From positions 3,064,501 to 3,128,500 of the forward strand of contig NZ_CP069338.1 in the NCBI RefSeq assembly GCF_016859125.1: DNA of 64,000 bases. Direction: 5' to 3'. The number at the start of each line of letters is the position of its first letter. The first letter of the stretch is position 1. The notes below the pieces were generated by a model. That model was not told the DNA's origin. It saw only the letters and a program-made list of their open reading frames with translations, and made no database searches. This document shows positions 45,615 to 54,214 of this stretch, piece by piece. Position numbers and translations under genes: made by a program. The DNA is from Archangium violaceum (GTDB lineage Bacteria; Myxococcota; Myxococcia; Myxococcales; Myxococcaceae).

Positions 45615-47027
45615 TCAGCGCGGGCGCACCGTCACGGTGTACGTCCGGCGGCTCCCGTCCTTCGTCCACACGAGCAGGGGAGTCGTACCGGGCCCCACGG
45701 GCTCGAAGCTCAGCGTCTCCGCTCCCACCACCTGGACGTCTACGACGCCTGGCTCGCCCACGGCCACACGGTGCACCCCGGGCACCTTGATTTCGTACCG
45801 GGAGCCCAGCTCGAGCGTCAGAGGCACGGCCTCGGGCATCTTCGCCGCCACTCGCGTCGGCTCCTTCGTCCTCCACACCAGGACGTCGGCCCCCGAGAGC
45901 ACCAACCCCAGCCCGACCACCCCCACCGTCACCGGGCCCCAGCGCGAGCCGGGAGGCCGAGCCAGTGCCGCCAGCAACGCGTCCATCGAAGGAAAGCGCG
46001 CCTCCGGCTCCAGCGCCAGCCCCCGCTCAATCGCGGCCCTCACGTACCCCGGCGGGCGGAGGCCTCGAGGCGCCGGCACCCGCTTCCAGCGCGCCTCGCC
46101 CCTCTCCCGCGCCTCGAAGGGGCGTACCCCATACAGCGCCTCGTGGAGCGCCACGCAGAAACTGAACTGATCCCCGCGCGCGTCCACCTCGCGGCCCGCG
46201 AGCTGCTCGGGTGACATGTACGCGGGCGTCCCCGGCACCGCGCCCGCCCGGGTGAGTGCTTCCCCGGTGTCTCCGGACGCGCCTTCCGGTACGCCACCGC
46301 TCACCTCGGCCCCGTGCCGCACCAGCCCGAAGTCCGTGACGCGCGGCCGTCCGTCCGCGCCCACCAACACGTTGGCCGGCTTGAAGTCCCGGTGCACCAG
46401 CCCCGCCCGGTGCGCCGCCGCCAGCCCCTCGCCCGCCTGGAGGAAGAGGGCCAGCACCTCGCGCCATGGCCGCTCGCGCTCGCGTAGCCAGTCCGCCAGC
46501 GTGGAGCCCTCCACCCGCTCCATGACGAGGAAGACGCGCTCCGCTTCCGTCCCCAGCTCGAAGAGCGGCAACACGTTCGGATGTGCCAGGCGCGCCATCG
46601 CCTGCGCCTCGCGCACCAGCCGCGCCCGGCCCTCCTCCCCGCCCGCTCCGGAGCGCAACAGCATCAGCGCCACCGTGCGCCCCAACCCCGGGTCCCTCGC
46701 CGCGTACACCACGCCCATGCCGCCCTGACCGAGCAGCCCCTCGAGCACGTAGCGGCCCACCGTGTCCCCCGGGGCCAGGACGTGCGCCTCGGGGTGCATG
46801 GGCAGCGTGGGCGCCCCCGTGTCCAGACGCGTGGGTGCATCCCTGGCATCGGGCTCCGAGTCCTCGGCCGCCACCGCCGCCACCAACTCCCGGCATGGAG
46901 CACACCCGTCCAGGTGCCGCTCCACCTCCGGCGAGTCCGAGAGGGACAGCGCGCCCGAGGCGAAACCCGCGAGCAGATTCTCGTCCGGGCACCCGTCCGG
47001 CGCGCGGAGCCGTGATTCCAGGGACAT
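45615..47027 (-). CDS. Zinc-finger anti-sigma/pseudokinase/pilus-N-domain fusion
   Basis: 470 residues from ATG at 47027. Residues 20-50 hold the anti-sigma zinc finger HLDGCAPCREL (His38, Cys42, Cys45). The kinase domain (about 90-370) has GQGGMG, Glu140 of helix C, HRDFKPAN and DFGLV, but the ATP-binding lysine is Met122 (VALMLLR), by one base change from AAG to ATG. A membrane segment (VTVGVVGLGLVLSGADVLVW) is followed by a small beta domain like the N-terminal domain of pilus/secretin proteins. Downstream of the sigma gene and a small exported protein; likely a membrane anti-sigma factor. Confidence 0.9.
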   Translation of the reverse strand: MSLESRLRAPDGCPDENLLAGFASGALSLSDSPEVERHLDGCAPCRELVAAVAAEDSEPDARDAPTRLDTGAPTLPMHPEAHVLAPGDTVGRYVLEGLLGQGGMGVVYAARDPGLGRTVALMLLRSGAGGEEGRARLVREAQAMARLAHPNVLPLFELGTEAERVFLVMERVEGSTLADWLRERERPWREVLALFLQAGEGLAAAHRAGLVHRDFKPANVLVGADGRPRVTDFGLVRHGAEVSGGVPEGASGDTGEALTRAGAVPGTPAYMSPEQLAGREVDARGDQFSFCVALHEALYGVRPFEARERGEARWKRVPAPRGLRPPGYVRAAIERGLALEPEARFPSMDALLAALARPPGSRWGPVTVGVVGLGLVLSGADVLVWRTKEPTRVAAKMPEAVPLTLELGSRYEIKVPGVHRVAVGEPGVVDVQVVGAETLSFEPVGPGTTPLLVWTKDGSRRTYTVTVRPR

Positions 47028-47076
47028 CGCGGCGGATTCTCGCAGGCGCGCGCCGCGACGGGAAGCCACCCCCGGC

Positions 47077-47409
47077 TCAACCCTGGACGACGAGCTTGTA
47101 TGCCTTGCGTGCCCCATCACTCGTCCACACCCGCATCGTCGTCTCGCCCTTTTCGAGACCGGTGAGGCGGATGCCCGAGCCGCCCTCCACGGTGACGCCG
47201 ACGATCTCCGGGTCGCCCACCGCGATGCGGGTGAGGCCCTTCACCTCCAGGGTGCGCACCTCCCGGGCCTTCAGGGTGAGCGTCTCCTCGGGGGCGGGGG
47301 CCTGGGCCTCGTTCGTCCGGACCGGCCCGGCCTGCGCCGCGCCCGCCGTCGAGCCAAACACCATCACCGCCAGGACCGCGACCCCTCCGAGCATCTTCTT
47401 CACGTGCAT
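47077..47409 (-). CDS. Exported pilus/secretin N-domain protein
   Basis: 110 residues from ATG at 47409, preceded by AAAGGGAGACACC. Signal peptide ending AGAAQAG, then one domain (LTLKAREVRTLEVKGLTRIAVGDPEIVGV, then TTMRVWTSDGARKAYKLVV) of the type found at the N-terminus of CpaC/secretin-like proteins. The same domain ends the kinase encoded 49 bases downstream (IKVPGVHRVAVGEPGVVDV). It lies between the sigma factor and the kinase and probably works with them as an extracytoplasmic sensor or decoy. Confidence 0.85.
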   Translation of the reverse strand: MHVKKMLGGVAVLAVMVFGSTAGAAQAGPVRTNEAQAPAPEETLTLKAREVRTLEVKGLTRIAVGDPEIVGVTVEGGSGIRLTGLEKGETTMRVWTSDGARKAYKLVVQG

Positions 47410-47500
47410 GGGTGTCTCCCTTTCATTGCCTTCCGCCCGGGTGACACCGGTGGCCGCGCGGTGTTGCACGGCGGCGCGAAAATAAATCGTGGGCCCCCTT

Positions 47501-48397
47501 TCAACGGGTGCTGGCCAGGAGCGAGGAGAGGCTCTGGTCGAGCTGCCCGGGCACGTCGCGCAGGAGGCTGTGCAGCTCGCCGTCGGACAGGTGGAGGCGC
47601 TCGGCGAGCCGGGAGCGGGTGCCGGCGAGCACCTCCTCGCGAGCACGGGCGAGCCAGCGGGAGACGGTGGACTTGTGGGTGCGGTACACGGCGCCGATGC
47701 GCTCCAGGCTCAGCCCCTCCACCAGGTGGAGGCGCAGCACCGTGCGCTCGCGCGAGGACAGGGCGGCGAGGGCCTCGGCGAGCGCGGCCTGGAAGTCGGC
47801 CCGGTGGCGCTGTCGAAGGAGCTCCAGCTCCGGGTGGCCGACGGGGACGCTGGCGTCGGCGAGCGCCTCCTCCTCGGCGCGGGCCTGGCGCTGGGAGGAG
47901 CGGCGCAGGTTGAGGGCGGTGCGAACGGCGGCGGCGCGCAGCCACGCGGCGAGCGGGCCCTGCCCCTGGTAGTCGGCCATTCGGGGCGGGCGGCCCGACT
48001 CGGGGGTGAGGAGCTTCTCGCGCAACACCTGACACACCTCGGAGGCGGCGTCCGCGCCCGGGTACACGCGAGCGACGGCGGCGGCCACCTTCGGGAGGAA
48101 ATGCGCCTCCAGGGCCGCGTGGGCGGCGGCATCCCCCCGCACGCAGGCACAGGCGAGGAAGAGATCCGCGGCGGGGAGGGCACGCAGGGCGCGCTCGGGC
48201 TCGGAACTGGGGGGGAGGCGCTCGGCGAGGTGGCGGAGGAAGACGGCCTCGTCGAGCCGCACCCGGGGCCAGGCCGCACGGGCCGAGTCGAGCATCCGCG
48301 CGAGCTCCGCCTCCAGCGAGGGCAGCTCCGCGTAGGCCCGGGCCGCTGGCCGCAAATGAGGAACGAGGAGGCGGGCGAGCGGGACGGAGTGGGACAT
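47501..48397 (-). CDS. Myxococcales-type sigma-70 family sigma factor
   Basis: 298 residues. Region 2 lies around residues 100-170 (ARVYPGADAASEVCQVLREKL, YQGQGPLAAWLRAAAVRTALNLRR) and region 4 around 215-265 (LSSRERTVLRLHLVEGLSLERIGAVYRTHKSTVSRWLAR). The long N-terminal extension and this motif style fit the sigma group described as specific to Myxococcales (Sig-70_gmx1). It heads the leftward locus with the small pilus-N-domain protein and the zinc-finger kinase, the normal place for a cognate anti-sigma factor. Confidence 0.9.
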   Translation of the reverse strand: MSHSVPLARLLVPHLRPAARAYAELPSLEAELARMLDSARAAWPRVRLDEAVFLRHLAERLPPSSEPERALRALPAADLFLACACVRGDAAAHAALEAHFLPKVAAAVARVYPGADAASEVCQVLREKLLTPESGRPPRMADYQGQGPLAAWLRAAAVRTALNLRRSSQRQARAEEEALADASVPVGHPELELLRQRHRADFQAALAEALAALSSRERTVLRLHLVEGLSLERIGAVYRTHKSTVSRWLARAREEVLAGTRSRLAERLHLSDGELHSLLRDVPGQLDQSLSSLLASTR

Positions 48398-48682
48398 GGG
48401 AGGATGAACCCTGACGGGATTACAGGCCGGAGCGGGGCTCTCCTCACTTTCTTACAGGGTCCAGGAATCCAGACAAAACCCGCCATCACCGGAATCCTCC
48501 TACCGAGGCGCGGACTTCCCGTGGAGTCTGCCAGGAGGAGAACACCGGAAGTGACGCGGTGCCAACGGAAGGGGCGAGCCCGGGGCGGGAGCGCCCGGTG
48601 GATCAGCGGCACAGCGCGTGCTTGTGCTCGCGGGGCACGGGGCCGGCGAGCGTCGTATCCGGGGGCGGTGTCGGGGGTGGTG

Positions 48683-49312
48683 ATGGGCGTGAGGGAGCTG
48701 AAGGAAGAGGCGCTGGACCTGTACACCCGGCGGAGGTTCGCCGATTGCGCGCGCACCTACGGGAAGCTGCTCGAGCTGGAGCCGGGGGATCCGCACCTGT
48801 ATGTGCGCCACGCCGAGGCCTGGCGGCGGGCGGGGGACAGGCAGAAGGCCATCAGCTCGTACCGGACGGCGGCGGAGCTGTTGCTGCAGCTGGGGTGCGA
48901 GGCACGGGCCCGGGCGGCGTTGAAGGTGGCGCTGGAGTTGGATCCACGGGACACGGAGGTGGCGCAAGCGTTGGCGCGACTGTCGCCCACGTACCCGCCT
49001 CCCGCGTTCTCGAGGCCGCCCTCGCGCATCCCCGAGCAGAAGCGGGACACGGTGGAGCTGCACACGCGACAGGCGAGCGTGCCGGGACGGCTGGCCCTAC
49101 CACCGGCGCCGGCCGCCCCCGCGGCGCCCCTGCCCTCACCGGCCGAGGTGCGAAGGCTGTCGGGGAACACGCTGGCCATGAGGGCCGCGCCGGGGACGCG
49201 CTGGGTGGTGGTGTCCTCGCGCACGCCGCTGACGGCCTACGAGGTGGACGACCTCGAGCGGGTGATGTCGAGGGAGTTCACGCTGGAAGTCACGGTTGCC
49301 CCCGAGGGGTGA
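48683..49312 (+). CDS. TPR-containing protein
   Basis: 209 residues from ATG at 48683 (upstream in-frame GTG codons are possible). Residues 1-95 carry TPR units (RELKEEALDLYTRRRFADCARTYGKLLELEPG, GDRQKAISSYRTAAELL, ARARAALKVALELDPRD). A Pro/Ala-rich linker and a short C-terminal segment (GTRWVVVSSRTPLTAYEVDDLERVM) follow. No membrane segment. Divergent from the sigma factor gene, with 285 bases between starts, so a shared control region is possible. Confidence 0.8.
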   Translation: MGVRELKEEALDLYTRRRFADCARTYGKLLELEPGDPHLYVRHAEAWRRAGDRQKAISSYRTAAELLLQLGCEARARAALKVALELDPRDTEVAQALARLSPTYPPPAFSRPPSRIPEQKRDTVELHTRQASVPGRLALPPAPAAPAAPLPSPAEVRRLSGNTLAMRAAPGTRWVVVSSRTPLTAYEVDDLERVMSREFTLEVTVAPEG

Positions 49313-49315
49313 GCC

Positions 49316-51253
49316 TCAGCCGCGGCGCGGCAGCAACACACAGAAGGTGGTGCCCTCCGCGGCCGTCGAGTGCACACGGATGTGTCCCCCGTGGGCGCGC
49401 ACGATGCCGTCCACGATGAAGAGGCCCAGGCCGATGCTGCGCGAGGAGGGGGCGGGCGGTTGGGCCCCACGCTCGAGCGGCTGGAACAACCGCGCCAGCT
49501 TCTCGGGCGGGATGGGCTCCCCCTCGTTGTGCACCTCCAACGCCACGTAGGAGCCGTCCTCACGCGTCGTCACACACACGGGACTGCCCGCGGCGCCGTA
49601 GGCCAGCGCGTTGGAGAGCAGGTTCGCCAGCAACTGCGCGACGCGGTCGGCATCGAGGGCGGCCCAGACCTCGCCTTCGGCCCGCACCTCCACCTCTCGC
49701 CCGGGGTGGGCCGCCAACACTTCCTCCACCACCCCGCGAACAAGGGCGTGCAGGTCCCGGAGCTCACGCTGCACGGGCAGGCCCTGCCCCAACCGGACCT
49801 GGGTGAAGTCGAGCAGGTCGCACACCAGGCGCCGCATGCGCTCGGCCGCGTCGAACACGCACCGCAGCGCCCCCTCCTTGCGTGCATCCGACTCCGCGCG
49901 GCGCAGCAGCATCGTCGCCGACAGGAGGATGGCGTTGAGGGGGTTGCGCAAATCGTGGGACACGATGCCGATGAGCTGGCGCTCGAAATCGGCGCGCTCG
50001 CGCAGCGTCCGCTCGGCCTGCTTGCGCCGGGTGACGTCGGTGAAGAGGACCGCCACCTTGCGCTCGTGGGGCTCGCCAATCCGGAAGGCATACACATCGA
50101 ACCACCGGCCCATGGACGCGGCATGGCCCTCGAAGCGCGTCGGCTCGCCCGTCAGCGCGACCCTGCCGTAGACGTCGATCCAGAAGGGCTCGATACCCGG
50201 CAGGAGCTCTCGAAAGGTCCTTCCGAGCGCGTCATGGATGCCGCTGTGCCGCTCGAAGGCGGGGTTGACCTCGAGGTACCGGCAGTCGAGCGGCCGCTGC
50301 TCCGCGTCGAAGAGGAGCTGCATGATGCAGAAGCCCTCGTCGATGGAGTTGAACAGCGTCTGGTAGCGCGCCTCGCTCTCACGCTGGGCCGCCTCGGCCT
50401 GCTTGCGCGCCGTGATGTCGATGTTCATCCCGACCCACTTGAGCACCGACCCATCCGCGCCTCGCAGCGGCGCGGTCCGCACGTGCGTCCATCTCCAACT
50501 CCCGTCGGGGCCGCGCAGACGGAACTCGGCCGTCAAGGGGGCGACGGTCCGTACCGCCTCGCGCCACGTCCGCAGGACGTCCTCCCGGTCATCGGAGTGG
50601 ATCGCCGCCATCCATCCATCGCCCAGATACTCGTCCACCGTCTGCCCGGTGTACGCCCGCCAGCTCGGCGAGTCGCTCACCACCCTGCCCCGCGCGTCCG
50701 TCTCCCACACGGCCTGCGCGAACGGCTCCACCAGACCTCGGAATCGCGCTTCACTCTCCCGGAGCGACACCTCGGCCCGGTGTCGCTCGGTCGTCTCGAG
50801 GACGGTGACCAGCACGCCCGCGACCTGGCCGGACGCGTCCCTGACCGGACTGAAGGAGAGCGTGAACCATGCGTCCTCCAGCCTGCCCGAGCGCGTGAGG
50901 GGGTAGAGCGCGTCCTCGAAGGTGAGCGTCTCGCCCGCGAACACCCGCTCGTAGATGGGCACGTTGATGTGCCGCACCTCGGGCCAGCACTCGTGCGTCG
51001 GTTGCCCGAGGCCCGCCGGGTGCTTGATGCCCATGAGCGCCCGGTAGCTGTCGTTGTAGAGCTGGACGAGCCGCGGTCCCCAGAGCACCACCATGGGGAA
51101 GCCGTTGGGCAACATCATGTCCACGATGGCCCGGAGGCTGTGCGGCCAGCGCTCCATGGGCCCCAGGGGGGTGGCCGCCCAGTCATGCGCACGGATGCGC
51201 TCGGCCATCTCGCCCTGGCCCGCGGGCCACCCCACGGGTGCTTCGCTGGTCAC
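49316..51253 (-). CDS. Three-PAS sensor histidine kinase (soluble)
   Basis: 645 residues from GTG at 51253. No membrane segment. Three PAS regions in order (about 40-160, 165-290, 295-410; the second with the PAC motif GSWRWTHVRTAPLRGADG), then the dimerisation box with phospho-acceptor His in GIVSHDLRNPLNAI, and an ATPase domain with NLLSNALAYG, LFQPLERG and GLGLFIVDGIVRAHGG. It senses an unknown cytoplasmic cue. No response regulator gene is adjacent, so it is an orphan. It converges on the TPR gene three bases away. Confidence 0.93.
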   Translation of the reverse strand: MTSEAPVGWPAGQGEMAERIRAHDWAATPLGPMERWPHSLRAIVDMMLPNGFPMVVLWGPRLVQLYNDSYRALMGIKHPAGLGQPTHECWPEVRHINVPIYERVFAGETLTFEDALYPLTRSGRLEDAWFTLSFSPVRDASGQVAGVLVTVLETTERHRAEVSLRESEARFRGLVEPFAQAVWETDARGRVVSDSPSWRAYTGQTVDEYLGDGWMAAIHSDDREDVLRTWREAVRTVAPLTAEFRLRGPDGSWRWTHVRTAPLRGADGSVLKWVGMNIDITARKQAEAAQRESEARYQTLFNSIDEGFCIMQLLFDAEQRPLDCRYLEVNPAFERHSGIHDALGRTFRELLPGIEPFWIDVYGRVALTGEPTRFEGHAASMGRWFDVYAFRIGEPHERKVAVLFTDVTRRKQAERTLRERADFERQLIGIVSHDLRNPLNAILLSATMLLRRAESDARKEGALRCVFDAAERMRRLVCDLLDFTQVRLGQGLPVQRELRDLHALVRGVVEEVLAAHPGREVEVRAEGEVWAALDADRVAQLLANLLSNALAYGAAGSPVCVTTREDGSYVALEVHNEGEPIPPEKLARLFQPLERGAQPPAPSSRSIGLGLFIVDGIVRAHGGHIRVHSTAAEGTTFCVLLPRRG

Positions 51254-51344
51254 CGAGTCGCACCTCCACCAGGGCGCCCACGCTCACGTCGAGCCCGTAC
51301 CTTGAACACGGGGTCTCGAGAAAGCCTGCCCGCGATGGCGGTCC

Positions 51345-51644
51345 CTACAGCGAGGCGACGTCCGACGTCTCCCGCTCGGCGGAGGCGGTCTCCAGCCCGG
51401 GGGAGAAGAAGTCCCACACCCGGGTGGCCTTCTTCTCGGAGGGCTCGTTCACCAGGGCCATGGATTCACAGTGCTCGCTCTTGCGCTTGGGGTGGCAGTG
51501 GCGGACACCGTAGACATGGTGGCAACCACACGCATCCACCCGCTTCTTGGCGCAGATGGACGGGTTGAACACCGGCGCCGTCTTCACATCCACGGGCCCC
51601 GCGTTCACGGTCACAGCCACCACCAACGCTCCGAGAATCCCCAT
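51345..51644 (-). CDS. Small secreted Cys/His-rich protein
   Basis: 99 residues from ATG at 51644 with AGGGAG immediately upstream. The short signal (GILGALVVAVTVNAG) is followed by a Cys/His-rich stretch (CAKKRVDACGCHHVYGVRHCHPKRKSEHC) with five or six Cys and four His, suggesting a metal site or disulfide knot, and a polar tail. I recognise no family. It lies between the histidine kinase and the divergent rtcB. Confidence 0.55.
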   Translation of the reverse strand: MGILGALVVAVTVNAGPVDVKTAPVFNPSICAKKRVDACGCHHVYGVRHCHPKRKSEHCESMALVNEPSEKKATRVWDFFSPGLETASAERETSDVASL

Positions 51645-51839
51645 CTCCCTACCCCCTTGAAGCTCCGAGAGAAGGAATGGGAATTCTTCAGTGAAGGGGC
51701 AACTGCGGGTGCCCGGGGCCCAACATTCACCGGGCGCGGCCGTTGACCGGTCGTAAGCCGGGCCCCCTTCTGTGTTCGTCAGCTTCCAGAGGAAGCTTCC
51801 GTCGCTGCCACCGGTTGGATCCACCCAGGGAGAAGGGTC

Positions 51840-53192
51840 ATGAGCTGGACGCAAAGGTTGGAGAAGGTCGCGGAGGGGCACTACGTCCTGCCGAAGACCA
51901 AGACGATGAAGGTGGATGCCCACCTGTTCCTGTCGGACAAGCTGCTGTGGGGCGAGGGCCCCGAGCTGCCGGGCCTGGAGGAGGGTGTCTTCGATCAGGT
52001 GGTCAACGCGGCCTCCTTCCCGGGAGTGACGCGGGTGGCGGTGACGCCGGACTGTCACGTGGGCTACGGCGTGCCCATCGGCACGGTGGTGGAGACGGAC
52101 GGCATCCTGCTCCCCACGGCGGCGGGGTACGACATCGGCTGCGGCATGGTGCAGCTCAAGACGACGCTCACGGCCGAGGACGTGGCGGACAAGGCCAGGC
52201 GCCGCCAGTGGATCGACGAGGTGATGAAGCGCATCGCCGTGGGGGTGGGGGCGTCGCGGGTGCAGAAGCAGCGGCGCATCGACACGCGCACCTTCGCCGA
52301 GGTGGTGCGCCACGGGGCCAAGGCGCTGGGCCGCGGCTCGTCCACCACCGAGCGCGACTTCATCCCGGTGGAGGATGACCGGGTGGACATCCCCGAGCGC
52401 GCGTACGAGAAGCGCGATCAGCTGGGGAGCCTCGGCGGGGGCAACCACTTCACGGAGATGCAGGTGGACGAGGACGGCCGCGTGTGGGTGATGTTGCACA
52501 CGGGGAGCCGGGGCTTCGGGTGGAACATCGCGAAGCACTACTTCGTCGAGGGCGCGGCGGAGCTCGGGCTGGGCAAGCGCAGCGAGGACTTCATCTGGCT
52601 GGACGCGTCGAGCCGGCTGGGGCGCGAGTACTGGAACCTGCACAACATGGCGGCCAACTTCGCGGTGGCCAACCGGCTCATCATCGGCGAGGCGGTGTGC
52701 GCGGCGCTCGAGGAGGTGTTCGGCGGGACGGCGGACATCTATTACGAGATTTCGCACAACCTCATCCAGAAGGAGTCGGGGAAGTTCGTGGCGCGCAAGG
52801 GGGCGACGCGGGCGTTCCCGGGCGGGCACCCCGCGCTGCGCAAGACACCCTGGGAGAAGACGGGGCACCCCATCCTCATCCCGGGCTCGATGGAGACGGG
52901 CAGCGCCATCCTCTTCGCGCAGGAGGGAGCCGAGCAGTCCATCTACTCGGTGAACCACGGCGCGGGGCGGCGGCTGTCGCGAGGCGAGGCGCGGCGGGTG
53001 CTCAACCAGTCCGAGACGGATCGGCGCATGACGGAGGCGGGCATCCTGCTCAACACACGCACGACGCCGCTGGACGAGTCGGGGCCCTGCTACAAGAACC
53101 TGGACGACGTGCTGGACACGGTGGAGATGGCGGGCCTGGCGAAGGTGGCCCGGCGCCTCAAGCCCATCGCCTGCATCAAGGGCGCCGACTGA
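51840..53192 (+). CDS. rtcB: RtcB RNA-splicing ligase
   Basis: 450 residues, start ATG after AGGGAGAAGGGTC. The RtcB active site is complete: DCHVGYGVPIGT (residues 71-82), Cys101 in GYDIGCGM for Mn, GGGNHFTE, the HTGSRG loop, and NHGAGR with the guanylylated His near residue 373. It joins 2',3'-cyclic phosphate or 3'-phosphate RNA ends to 5'-OH ends using GTP and Mn. No archease or rtcA gene is adjacent. RNA repair is the family role. Confidence 0.97.
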   Translation: MSWTQRLEKVAEGHYVLPKTKTMKVDAHLFLSDKLLWGEGPELPGLEEGVFDQVVNAASFPGVTRVAVTPDCHVGYGVPIGTVVETDGILLPTAAGYDIGCGMVQLKTTLTAEDVADKARRRQWIDEVMKRIAVGVGASRVQKQRRIDTRTFAEVVRHGAKALGRGSSTTERDFIPVEDDRVDIPERAYEKRDQLGSLGGGNHFTEMQVDEDGRVWVMLHTGSRGFGWNIAKHYFVEGAAELGLGKRSEDFIWLDASSRLGREYWNLHNMAANFAVANRLIIGEAVCAALEEVFGGTADIYYEISHNLIQKESGKFVARKGATRAFPGGHPALRKTPWEKTGHPILIPGSMETGSAILFAQEGAEQSIYSVNHGAGRRLSRGEARRVLNQSETDRRMTEAGILLNTRTTPLDESGPCYKNLDDVLDTVEMAGLAKVARRLKPIACIKGAD

Positions 53193-53205
53193 ACAACCCC
53201 CTCCT

Positions 53206-53239
53206 CCCTCTCCCCCTGGGAGAGGGCCGGGGTGAGGGT
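53206..53239. repeat. Interspersed palindromic repeat, copy 2
   Basis: CCCTCTCCC-CCT-GGGAGAGGG hairpin at 53206-53226 followed by CCGGGGTGAGGGT, the fullest copy in the window. It lies 14 bases downstream of the rtcB stop. Confidence 0.85.
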
Positions 53240-53286
53240 CTTCCCCACTCGTCGCCTCCCCGGGAGCGCGCTAGAGTGGACGGCAG

Positions 53287-54207
53287 ATGAACGCGCCGTC
53301 CCCAGTCCCGCCCCAACCGCCCAACCGAGAAGCCGAGCTCACCCGCTCCGAGGCCGAGCTGGCCAGCCAGGAAGCGCGGCTCGCGGATCAGCTCCACCGA
53401 GCGGCCCTGGAGGCCGAGTCCCTCTCACGCCGGCTCGCGGAGCTGCGGCAGCAGGTGTCGCGGGTGCCGGCCGAGCGCCAGGCGGACGAGCACGTGCGGG
53501 CGGCGAGCGCGCGGCTCGAATCGGCCTCGGTGCACACCGGCTCCTCGGAGGACGCCCGGGAGCGCGCCCTGGCGGCGCGCGACGAGGCGTTGGAGGCCCG
53601 GCGGCGAGCCGCGCAGGACGCCCAGAAGGCCCTCCAGGCCCTGCAGCTGCTCAACACGCGGGCCCAGCAGGACCTGAGCGAGGCGGAAGCGGGGCTGAAG
53701 CGCTCGGCGGAGGCGGCGGCCCGAGCCCAGCGCGAGCGCGAGGCGGCGGCCCGGGCGGCCCAGGCGGCGCAGACGGTCCCCGCGACCCAGTCGCACCGGG
53801 CGGTCCCGACGCGCCAGGCGGCCGGGGCGCAGCAGGAAAACCTCACCCTTCCGGATCCACGCCCGCTGGGGTCCCGCGCGTCGCGCGTGCGCCTGCAGGC
53901 GACGATCAACCTGAACAGCGATTCGAACTTCTTCACGGGCTTCACCACGAACATCAGCGAGGGCGGCATCTTCGTGGCGACGGTGCAGACGGTGCCGCGC
54001 GGGACGCTGGTGGACCTGGACTTCACGCTGCCGGGAGGCCGGCCGATGAAGGTGACCGGGGTGGTGCGCTGGACGCGCGAGGTGAACGACAAGACGCCCG
54101 AGCTGATGCCGGGAATGGGCGTGCAGTTCACCCAGCTGCCGCCGGAGATGGCCGCGGCCATCTCGGACTTCGTGGCCACGCGCGAGCCGCTGTTCTTCCC
54201 GGACTGA
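53287..54207 (+). CDS. PilZ-domain protein with coiled-coil N-terminus (myxobacterial type)
   Basis: 306 residues. Residues about 15-175 are Glu/Ala/Arg-rich with heptad-like spacing, a long coiled coil. Residues about 195-306 form a PilZ domain of the type expanded in Myxococcus (SRVRLQATINLNSDSNFFTGFTTNISEGG, VVRWTREV, PGMGVQFTQL). The R-x-x-R region and NISEGG that bind c-di-GMP are recognisable though not textbook. Likely a c-di-GMP effector of motility or polysaccharide control; unlinked to pilus genes here. Confidence 0.9.
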   Translation: MNAPSPVPPQPPNREAELTRSEAELASQEARLADQLHRAALEAESLSRRLAELRQQVSRVPAERQADEHVRAASARLESASVHTGSSEDARERALAARDEALEARRRAAQDAQKALQALQLLNTRAQQDLSEAEAGLKRSAEAAARAQREREAAARAAQAAQTVPATQSHRAVPTRQAAGAQQENLTLPDPRPLGSRASRVRLQATINLNSDSNFFTGFTTNISEGGIFVATVQTVPRGTLVDLDFTLPGGRPMKVTGVVRWTREVNDKTPELMPGMGVQFTQLPPEMAAAISDFVATREPLFFPD

Positions 54208-54214
54208 GAGGCCC

